From positions 1 to 30,753 of IMG/VR virus record IMGVR_UViG_3300031612_000690: 30,753 bases of DNA. The stretch is one strand, 5' to 3'. The stretch is from a virus. Below are positions 13,948-24,500 of the stretch, piece after piece; within the stretch, counting starts at the first letter, position 1; each line of letters starts with the position of its first letter. Both the position numbers and the translations under genes were made by a program. The notes below the pieces were generated by a model. It did no database searches. It had not been told where the DNA came from and worked only from the letters and a program-made list of their open reading frames with translations.

Positions 13948-14865
13948 TTACTTTACTCCAACTATAACTTCTATTACGCCCGCTTCTAAAGAATTCTTTG
14001 ATTCTAATGCACGGCCTATAACATGTCTCCAATTAATTTCATGACCCATTTCACTTCTTCCGTGTCCTGGTGTATCACTACTAATAATTCTGTCACCCTT
14101 TGTAATTGGTCCAACTACTTTACAAGGAACTCTTCCAAGTAATGCAACCGCTGTTGTAATTCCCTCTGCCATTGAGTTCATCAATAATGCTGGGTCTGTT
14201 GTTACAACTCCTATTACTTTAGGATCTTTCTCATGTACTGTTTCTGTAACTTCGTGGTCACCTATTACGCCATCGCCTGACGCTATCATTATTACAGTGC
14301 CTGCACCGTATGTTACGTCTGATGTATAGTTCTCTGCAACGTCTGCAAATTGTGCATGCGTAGCAGTACCATGAAACTTCATTGCTGAAGCTGTTACTGT
14401 GTTTAAGTTGATACCTGCATTAATTGTTGTTGTTCCTGTACCTGCTCCGCTGTCTGAGAAGTAAGGTATGTAATCAGTTTCAGTTGACTTTAATGCAAAT
14501 GCTGTTGCATTTGAACTAACCATTGAGACTGGTATTCCGTTTGCTCTGCTAACTGCCACGTTATGGACAACATCAGCTGTGTCTGTTACTTGAACAAAAC
14601 CACTGCCAGCATCTAAGCCTAGCCATGTAGTATTGTATCTTACGTATAGTATTTTGGTACTTGGCTTCCACCATAACTGACCTTCGATTGGATTAGTTGG
14701 AGCAGTTTCGCTTGCAAAATTCTCTAATAAACTAACAGAGTTTTGTGCAATTGCTTCACCGTAACCAATATAATCCTTACCTACTAGACGCAGACTTGTT
14801 TGTGTGTTTAGCGTATCGTCAGCTACTGTAATTGACGTTCCGTTTTTTGTAATCGTATATGCCAT
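13948..14865 (-). CDS. Tail fibre protein with an intramolecular-chaperone-like C-terminus
   Basis: A 305-residue protein. The N-terminal part has 'TSLRLVGKDYIGYGEAIAQN' and 'LLENFASETAPTNPIEGQLWW', a stretch typical of fibre proteins in cyanophage-like myoviruses. The C-terminal third ('VIGVVTTDPALL', 'VALLGRVPCKVVG', 'KGDRIISSDTPGHG') resembles the Peptidase_G2-type intramolecular chaperone domain that trimerises fibres and in some phages cleaves itself off. It presumably trimerises at the baseplate edge and takes part in host binding. AGGAG lies 8 nt before the ATG; only 3 bases separate it from the upstream stop. Self-cleavage is not demonstrable by eye. Confidence 0.75.
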   Translation of the reverse strand: MAYTITKNGTSITVADDTLNTQTSLRLVGKDYIGYGEAIAQNSVSLLENFASETAPTNPIEGQLWWKPSTKILYVRYNTTWLGLDAGSGFVQVTDTADVVHNVAVSRANGIPVSMVSSNATAFALKSTETDYIPYFSDSGAGTGTTTINAGINLNTVTASAMKFHGTATHAQFADVAENYTSDVTYGAGTVIMIASGDGVIGDHEVTETVHEKDPKVIGVVTTDPALLMNSMAEGITTAVALLGRVPCKVVGPITKGDRIISSDTPGHGRSEMGHEINWRHVIGRALESKNSLEAGVIEVIVGVK

Positions 14866-14868
14866 TGT

Positions 14869-15465
14869 TTAAACTCCTGCTCTAATTCTTAGAGTATATA
14901 GTATCTCTAATTTTCTATTTTTACTTTTTTGAATAGGATGAAATATTAAATGCGTTAAGAAGTTACCTGATTCTGTTACTAATGCAATCTCATCAAATAC
15001 AAACTCGCCTGCTGTCTCATAATTACTAGCTGTATCCAAGTTACTTGCATCAGCTGGGTAGTTATAATCTAAAATTACTTTGCATGCTAAATCTGTATAC
15101 GGTTCGTTTGCCGCATCCATAACTGTATGCTCTGTGATAGGTACTTGTAAATGTACGCCACCGTTTGCATTATCAAGGCTTGCGTTATACAACGCTCCAC
15201 TTCCGCCTGCGACTTTAGCTTCTTTATATGTAATGTTTCCACTTGCATCAATGGTTGAACCACCAAATCCAAATGCTAACTTACTAATAACTGAGCTATT
15301 GCCATTAACATCAGTCTTATTAGCTAACGAATTAGCTAGTGCTAACGCAAAGTTTTGAAAGTTAATTGCGTTATATTTGTTAAGCAGAGTCTCATTAGTA
15401 TCAACATCTCTGATGATTACATGACCTTCTACGTTAACTACTGATGTTTCATTCAATGTTTTCAT
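14869..15465 (-). CDS. Small virion protein, baseplate/fibre region
   Basis: A 198-residue protein. The segments 'NFALALANSLANKTD', 'ISKLAFGFGGSTID' and 'FVFDEIALVTESGNFLTHL' belong to a small beta-rich protein type that I know from phage tail and fibre regions, usually annotated only as structural. It follows the giant gene in the place occupied by gp8 and its neighbours in T4, but I do not see clear gp8 similarity. It has its own late promoter box (15485-15492) and, in contrast to several other late genes here, a short leader with AAGGA before the ATG. Function: virion component, exact position unknown. Confidence 0.72.
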   Translation of the reverse strand: MKTLNETSVVNVEGHVIIRDVDTNETLLNKYNAINFQNFALALANSLANKTDVNGNSSVISKLAFGFGGSTIDASGNITYKEAKVAGGSGALYNASLDNANGGVHLQVPITEHTVMDAANEPYTDLACKVILDYNYPADASNLDTASNYETAGEFVFDEIALVTESGNFLTHLIFHPIQKSKNRKLEILYTLRIRAGV

Positions 15466-15484
15466 ATGCCTATTCCTTATACAC

Positions 15485-15492
15485 TATTTATG
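15485..15492 (-). promoter_or_regulatory. Late promoter box for the fibre genes
   Basis: The minus strand reads CATAAATA. The predicted +1 at about 15479 gives a 14-nt leader that includes AAGGA, so this late gene has a normal ribosome site. It lies in the gap after the giant gene and should drive the genes at 15465-12771. Confidence 0.6.
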
Positions 15493-15510
15493 CCGGAGCA
15501 TTATCTAATG

Positions 15511-18500
15511 TTATAATTGTATTCCCTTGCTAATTGCCGACAACTCTGCTGCCGCTGTTGAGCTAGGACTATTCAATATCGTACTACCTACTACATTATA
15601 TTGTAATGTTGCAGGGCTGTTAGTGTATGTAAGTTGGTTAGTATCTACTTGTGTAATAGAGTCTCCTAACGCACCTACCGCTCTAAATGTGTTGTTAACG
15701 TTTCTAGCTATAACTGTTACTGTAGTTGCATCAACTTTAGTATATGTAATCAGTTCGCCGTTAATATATAATGTACCTGTTGCTGTAATGCCAGCAGTAC
15801 TAGTTACTATTATTTTAGTATCATTAAGTCCAAGTTCAGAAGCTAACGTTGTTTCCTTAGCACTTGCTAATGCATACGCAATAACGTTGCCTGTGTTGTC
15901 TTGTAAATGTACAAACGTTCTTGTGTTAGTATCGTATGTGCTTCCACTTGTATTTGTTTGTACTGCTATGCTTAATGATTCTGTTACACTTGCTTTAACC
16001 TTTTCAGTAGTAGCAAAACTATTAATAGTAGAGCTTATCTTAGTATGGAAAGGTTTAACATCTTGTATGTAACCAGTTATGTTATGAATTTTATTTCTCT
16101 TATACTTTCTAGCCGTTGTGTTAAACTCGCTAGCAATCTCAACTTTAATATAAGTTGTCTTTCTAATCCAGTTAGTTTGAGGTAATGAACTTAACACATA
16201 GTCAACAACACCAAAGAATAATTTATTCATCTTAAGTTTGTTTCTACCTATGAAGATGTCTTCGTCTAATGCTGTTATTAATGTCTGCCAATACTCTGCA
16301 ACGTTGTCAACATCCCACTTGCCGCTATCCCAATATCCGCCTTTGATAACAGTTCCGTTTGCTGTTGTACGTGTGCCTTCGGCGCTCTTGTCATATCCCA
16401 TTTCAGGACATAAGTCTGCTACGCTAAATTCAATACTACTATTCTTTTTAAGAACTAGTACCCATTCGGCCTTCTCATCATTATACGCATAAATTTCACT
16501 TCTGTCAAGGTCTGCTTCAACATTAAACAATTTAATTTTCACTACCTTATGAAAGTCTCTGTCTATGTTTATTAAGTCTGCAACACTTGTGGCAGTTGTT
16601 GTGTAATTAAATGTACCATTGTATCTAGTTGGCTTATGATCAATCCACTTCCATAACGTTGTAGGGAAGTTGTTTGCAACTAATGTTCTGTCCCACTTGT
16701 TAGTATACGCATCATCTACTAATACTGATCTAAGTTCATAGTTAATAGCTTCAGCTGTATTTCTTCTACCTTCGTTTATGTTGTTAAACCAAGACTGTCC
16801 AATGTCAAGACTGTCGCCGTATTTGTTAAATTTGTGTAGCGTGTTGAATGGGATTCTAGCCTTAACACTATTCCATCCAGCCAAGCTGTACTTCATTCCT
16901 TGTATATAATATCCAGGAATATTATCATAACCTTTAGCAATTAATGTCCACTCGTTGTGTGACTTAAACTTGTTAGGTGCTTTATTAATTTGTAGTACTG
17001 TACTCTTATTGTCTACGTAATAAGATATATTGTCTACAATAAATTCATTTGCTGTTAGTGCAGCGAACCAACTTACACCGTTAGTTGATGGGCTTCTAAT
17101 AATATTAGCAACATCAAATGCTGATAGTGTTCTTTCGTCTTGCACTGTTGTTTTGTTCTTAACCCAGTAATAATAAACATCATCATTTGATCCGTTTGCT
17201 GAGTTAAACTGTGTAGTTAGTGTGTAATGATATACTAGTTCTGCAGTAAGTTTATCGTATACTGCGTAAGCCTCACCTGTTGCAGGTACGCCGTAAATCT
17301 CTTTACCAAACAATACAGACTCTGCATAGTCGTCTGGTGCTACTGAAGATTTAATCCATTCCCATACTACAATTTCTGATCCAGGATATAACTCTCCCCA
17401 CTTGGAAACTCTATACTCTAGACCTCCCTGATCGTAATCATAATATCTAGCTTTACTAGTGTCCCACCATCTTGTTCCTAATTGTTCTGTACCCCAAGCA
17501 TTATTATCGTCTACTGATTGTCCTGTGTCAGATGATGTATTATAAATTGCGTTGTCTGATACATTTATAATATCTACATTCTGTTTAGCAATACCCGGTA
17601 TAATATGTCTTAAAGGATCAAACGATTCTAATATGATATTAGATTTATTCTTTTTATAATTATATACAGTAATATTATCTATGTCTTTATTAGTAGGTCT
17701 GCTTAGTGTCTGTCTCTTAGCTGTCACTGTACTTCCTGTGATGTTACTTACATAAGTTCCTAATACACTTGCATTGCTGTCTTCGTATATAAGTGTCTTA
17801 GCTGGTAAGTTCCATGAAGCAAGTGCAATTGCAGATGCTCGTTGTACTTCATCTGTAAATCTTGTTGTAACTAATGGCATGATTGATACTGCGTTACCGC
17901 ACATCTCAATAAACTCGTCTATGTAAAATACTGTATCTAGTGTGCCTACTTTTGTTACTTTGTGAATACCATCTATGTTAGGAGTAGTAGTTGTGTTTAG
18001 TAACTGCACAAAGTCTCCTACTTGTAATCCGTGTGCTACGTTAGTAGTAACCTCTGCATCGTTTCCATCTAATGTTGATGTACCTGCACAAATTCCACAA
18101 CCGTCTGTTGCTGTAGTATATGAATACAATGGTGCTGGTCTTTGCGTAACTTGTAAAACATTCCAACCAAAGAACTTAGTAGTTATAGATCCTCTTGACG
18201 CTACTTCAAATGCACTATCGTCTGTAACTAGTATGTTGTATAATGCGTTGTCAGATGTTTGTGCTGTAGATCCAAAGTCGGTTACATCAAATGTGTTAAC
18301 TACTCCACCGTCTGTTGCTATTTTAGTTCCTGTGTCAAAACCTGCTAGCGTGTTGAAAGTAGTGTCACCTAATGTAAGTGATGTTCCTGTTGAACTAATT
18401 ATTATGTTGTTACCAACAGTTGCTATTGTTACTTCTGTATTTCCTGCCGCTGTAATTGCTGCCTGTATCAATGTAACTGCATCACTTCTAACAGTTGGTA

Positions 18501-21500
18501 CAGCAATAGTTGAAGTTGTTGCTGAGTAAGTTGTATTTAATCCCACAGTAGTTCTAGCTGTACCTGCTACTGCTAATGTTACACCTGTGCTTACTAATTT
18601 TAATTTGTTGGCAACGTTACTTGCTGTAACGTTAACTAATGCTGATGTTGCATTAATCTGTGCTACAATCTCAGTAATGTTTAATTGTGCTGGCTGTAGT
18701 TGTAACTCGACTGGTACTGCAATAGTGTGTCCGCCAGTTGCAAATCCTAGTGCCGCATTGCTTGCCGCTGGTGCTATTATTAATACATCACCTACGCCTC
18801 CAGCATATGCTATTTCTAATACATTACTTGCTGTAACTAATGAAGATGTAACACCTGTTACACCGGCTGCATTAATAGCATCTCTAATTCCAGTTGTTGT
18901 TATACCAACTGTTACATGTGTTAATGTAATTACAATAGCTTGTCCGGCTGTTGGTGCTGTAGTGAATGTTATATTTTGTCCACTAAGCGTGTATGCTGTT
19001 GTTGCTGTTCCATTAACGGTAACCGAAGCTATGCTAAATGTACTTCCACTTAATGCTTGTGCAATTGTAAACGTAGCTTGTAGAACTGGATTAAGTGCAG
19101 TTCCATTGTTTACACCTGTAAAGTTTTCAATTACGTTTGCTGGTGTTGAACCAAAGCTAATTGCTGTGCCATTAATTGTAATGCCTTGTCCAGTTACATC
19201 TGCAAATGCAACGTTACCTAAAGTTGAACGCTGTATTGCTGGGCCTGTAACTACTTGAACGTTTGCAGTTTTACTAAAGCCAATGTTAATGTTATCAATT
19301 ACTAATGTTTCGCTTGGCAAAAATGTAGGACTAGTTGCTGTACCATTTGCAATTATTGGTTGGTACTCAGTTGATGTGTTATTAAATGTTACCGAAGTAC
19401 CTGCTATTTCTGCTATAGTTCCGTGTGGGAAGTCTGCTCGTGATGCTCTACTTGTTTCCAATATAGTGGCTGTTGTTTCTGTTAAGCCTGTAAAGTTCAC
19501 ACTACATTTCCAAAGCTGTCCTTGGTGTCTTACTTGCTCACCTTTTTTATAACTTGTATAATTATTCCAAGTAGGTACGAGTGCGTAAGGCTCTGTCTTC
19601 TCAAACACAGATGAAATATCATCTGCGGATAGTATTCTATATTTAACTTCATGGTCTAACGCGGCGCCACCTGTTAGTATAAAGTTCCAATCATATGTAA
19701 AGTCTTTTGTATCAAAAGTTATTGCTTTGTTATTAATAATACGCTCTGGTGCTGTGTATGTTACTCCAGCCTTCGCGCCGCCTGCTGGTGTATCTTGTGT
19801 AGAGATACATTGTGGCGATGCAACTAAATCTGAAGAACGTAATTCTATTTCTAATACTTCTTCTAAGTCATTATTTCCTAATTCACTTTGTCTAAACATG
19901 TACTGATCATATGCGTTCAGTTTTGTAATGCCTTCGTCAACTATTGATGCTCTATTAAATCTATCAATTGATGCTGTAGTACCTTGTTGCTTAATTGATC
20001 CTTGATGGAACTTAGTAAGTACATTCTTATTAATACCTAATCCATCTGCCCATGTCTTATTAACATTTCCTATTGCAAGATCCTTTGATTGAGTAAACGC
20101 ACCATTAAATGAATCCACATCTGTTCTATACATGTCGTCAATGCTTTGTACTGCACTATCAAAGTTTTCTACAATATGATCATCAAACACTAAGTAGCCA
20201 GGAGCAGTTTTAGTTCCGTTCCAATTAGCTGTTCGTTGTCCTCTTAGCACTAAACGCTTTTGTGTTTGGTTTAACACGTCATCATATATTGCAACGCCTA
20301 GTTTAGTTTTATTTTCAAATATCATAACATGATCATACTCAAGTACTGCACTAGTAATGCTACCTATGAACTCTGCATTCTTAGTAGCTACTGTAACAAG
20401 TCCTTTAGATCTGTTAACACTTAGGTCGCTGTCTTGTAATGTTTTGTTGAACATTGTTAATACATCGTTACCATTGGAAGTTAGTTTGTTGTATGGATAT
20501 ACAGTACCGTATAAAGTTTTAAACGATATTGTTCTACCTATCTGTAAAACAAATGTATCTGTGTTGTCTGCTGTAAGAGCCCAGTTAACAAAGTCTGATG
20601 CTGAACTATCTCCATCAAATTCTAATGTGTATCCAAATTTTGTTAGTAAACTAAAGTATCCTCTAACAAAGTTATAAACATCTTGCATCTTCTCAACGGC
20701 TGCACCGTATTCAATTGTGCTAGCTGTTGTTACAAATTTATTATATCTTCTAACTGTTGAGCCTTGTACTGTTACTAATTCATAATCAGTAGTATCTGCA
20801 ATGTTAGGTTCAAAAAAGTTAAACTCTTGTTTGTTGTTACTTAATCCAGAAAGAGTAAATCCTGTTAAAGTCTTTGTAATAAAAATTGCACTAGCTGTTA
20901 CTAATCTAGTTGGTCTGCCTTGATACATATCAATTGTAAAGTCAGCCTTGCCAAATTCAAAGTCGCCTGTTAAACTACTTTCTGCAAACACTTCAAGCAA
21001 TTCTTTACTACTAAAGCCACCTAACTTTTCGTGTAGCTTAGTATCTAGGTTTGTATATAACTGTCCTTGTGACAAATTACTATTTTGATTTCTTAGTATA
21101 AAGTTATACTGTGCCTGTGAAAGACCGTTAGCTACGTATCCAATTCTACCTGTTGTAATTTTAAAATCTATTCCTGCAATATTGGATGCTCCACCTGAGT
21201 AAGAAACTATTGGGCTTCCAGTAAACTTCACGCCTCTGTTTGTAAGACTTAATGCACTAACCTTGCTAGATGCATTTAGTTTAAAGTTTGTTGTAGCTGT
21301 TGTGCTTCCAAAGTCATCAAGTACTATAAAGCTCTCAGTTGCTGATACTGTTGTTGGTGATGCTTGTACTTCAATATTAATAATTGAATTACCATACGTG
21401 TTGCCAGGTACTTTATAAGACTTACTACTTCCAAATCTACCTGCGTTCTGAATTCCTGCATAGCCATTGTTGTGTATGCCTGGTTGGAAGAATGCACTCC

Positions 21501-24500
21501 AAGCTCTAGCAGGATTTAATTTTATAATAGCATCAACGCCTGCGGCTTGTCCTTGTGGAGATACTCTCCATTCGTATTCCTCTGAACTCCAATCGCCAAA
21601 CTTAAATGCAGATGATGCATCAACGTTTGCCGGAGTACCAATTACTGTTGTTAAATCTTCTAATGTACCTGAACCTGTTACTGGTGATTTAGTTGCAAAG
21701 TCCCAATGTGGTCTTGCAAATACTATATCATGTGTAGGTGTTCCTGAAGGATCACTTACTAGTCCATTCTTTAATGCACTTAGTAACGCTGTACGTTTTG
21801 AACCAGTTACCCAGCTATAGTTTGCATCCCACCATGTTGGCTTAAATGAATGCCCTAGCATATGCCAAGGAGTTAAGTCAGGTGTTGCTGTTCCAAACAA
21901 ATGAACATACACACCTTTATAGTGTCCTGGTGTTGCATTTGAATAGTTAAATCCTAATGGTATAGTACTGTAGTTCCATGTTGTGTTATCGTTGGCTACA
22001 TATTGGTTTGCTTGGTTAAGAGAACCTTTTTGTTTCAGCTCTGCCCAATGCTTAAAATGTTTTTCTAAATAATTGTTTAACAGCTCTAACGAATACCAAG
22101 TAGCTGACGCTTGTGTTGGTAAGAAGTTATAGTATGATGATGTGTTAGTCTTATCGTATGTTGTATCTTCTTTAACTAGTCCAGCATACACACGTGTTTC
22201 TAATTCAAACAGTGCCGCATTAACTGGGTCAAACAAACTTGAGTTATTTGGATTAGTTAAATCTGCGTTAGCTTTTAATACTATCTCTACACCATCATGT
22301 GTATACAATATATTATTTGATACTACCGGCTGTGTTCCATATGCTAATCCTAGCTTAACCAAACTAGCAGGTACATAACACTCACTGTCCATTTGATTGT
22401 ATACTACTTCTAGTACAGGTGTTACAGTTGTGTTATATGTAAGCAATATAGTAATTGCATTACCTAGCTGTGTGTAATCAATATCTTTTCTTAAAATTCT
22501 TTTATATGTGTTAGTACCATCTGACTCAGTTAGGTAAACATACACGTGGTCTCTAATATTAACGTCACCGTTAAAAGTCCACTTAGTTTCAAATTCTTTA
22601 ACTGATGTATCTGTAATAGTAAATGTTTGTAATGCATCTTCACTATTAAACAACATATTAGAATCGCTGTGTAGCTTGCTTGTTCGTTTGTTTCTCAACA
22701 ATGCAGTTAGCGTAGCTGTTGTTAATTCTTGTACTGATGGATAAGCAGTTACTGAGTATAAACGTTTTGCTTGTGCTTTGAATCTTTCTCTAAACGCATC
22801 CCAATCACCAGCTTGTTCAATAAGAGATCCTGTAACATCTAGTTTCTCATCTGAATAACATATGTCATTCATTACTGCAATGTCATCATGTAGGAACAAA
22901 GTTCCGCCTGTGCTTCTGTTGTGTGTAATTGATCCGTAGTTATTCTCACCAAATGTATTTCTATCAAACGATGGATTGGCATTTAGTTTATCTGCCCAAT
23001 GATCTATTGTTTCACTTATTGTAAATGTTTTAATTACTTTGTTGTGTACGTTATGCTGTGTTACTTGTGGGTAACTATAATTCTTTACGTTGTTGTTTTG
23101 CTTGTTACTGTTCCATGTAAAATCAACTAAGTCGTCTGCAGTTAATGCAGTTTCGTCAATAGTAATACTAGAGCCTGTTACTGTAACTAATGCATCCTTA
23201 ATACGTTTACCATTTAATGTAATATCAAAATAGTTAGCGTCCCACTCATTAGAGATATTAAATGATCCTATTCTACTAGATCCTGCTCTAACATCAAATG
23301 TGCCGCCTATGCTTGATGAACCTGTTTCAATCTTTACAACATCGCCGAAGCGTTGTATTGTTATATCTGGATTGTTTGCATGACTTGGGTTTGCTTCAAT
23401 GTCAATGCCTCCTGGTGCTATAAACGTAAGTGCGTCTGTTGTTGAATTAACAAACTTAATTATATGAGAATATCCTATGTTATATTCACGTGTACCAGTA
23501 AATGTAATTGCAGTTCCGTCTGAAACGTTTCTTCTTGTTACAGCTAGCTTACCAGCAATGTGATGTACATTAAATTCTTCTTGATGTGGTCTCCATTTTC
23601 CATGACCATATGGAATAACTAAATCAGTATCAGGATTTGTAATTTTATACTGTACTGTTTCTTTTGCGCCAAAGTTAAGATCTGATTTATTATAAACACC
23701 TTCAAGAACATTTCGTTTCTTATATAAACTATATCCTGTAAGGTTCTGATGATAATCTAACTTTGCATTTTCTGCTTGTGTGAAGTTAGCTTTATATCTA
23801 GTTGTTAGTATAAAGTTTTGAAATTGATACTCAGCACCTTTTAAAGAATCCTTATAACTTAATTTCATTCCAAGCTCAGTATCAACTGCACCCTTGCCTG
23901 GCTTATATCCAAATATCTTCTCGCCTTTAAAGTTAGTACCAGCAATGTCGCTTAGTAATTTACCTGTATGATCATAAAACTTATAAAGTGGATATTGGTT
24001 GATCTTTGTCTTCTGTTGTGCTAAAGTAATAGTACTGTTAGTATAATACACATCTGCATTAACCCAAGCACTTAATGTATTATCAAGTACAGCTTTAATT
24101 GTCATTGTATTATTTTCAGCAAGCGTAACACTTGTTGGTGTTGCTGCCTGTGTATATACTTTTGTATCTGAGTTGTCAACGTATACGTATGTTGAGCCAA
24201 CTGGAATAGCAGATAACACATCACCTGTCTTAACACCAAAGTCTATTGTGCCAAGGCTTACAGGATTAACATGTCTTGCATGGTTCCATAAATCTATTCT
24301 TGCTGTGTATTCTATAATAGGTCTTATTGCTTTTCTTTTAGTAGTAATTATATTATCAAAGTTTTGGAAAGGCATAATGCTTTTTAATTTATTAATTGCA
24401 CTGATGTTAACCCAATGGTTTGCTCTACTCCATGCTGTGTTAAACACGTCATGTTTCTCAATAAGTAAATAATCTTTTAATGGTTCTACTGGTAACATCC

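Noticed and set aside
17975-19552. Long open frames on the plus strand opposite the giant gene
   Set aside because: They lack ribosome sites and mirror the low-complexity repeat block; the minus-strand frame is continuous and has clear protein features.
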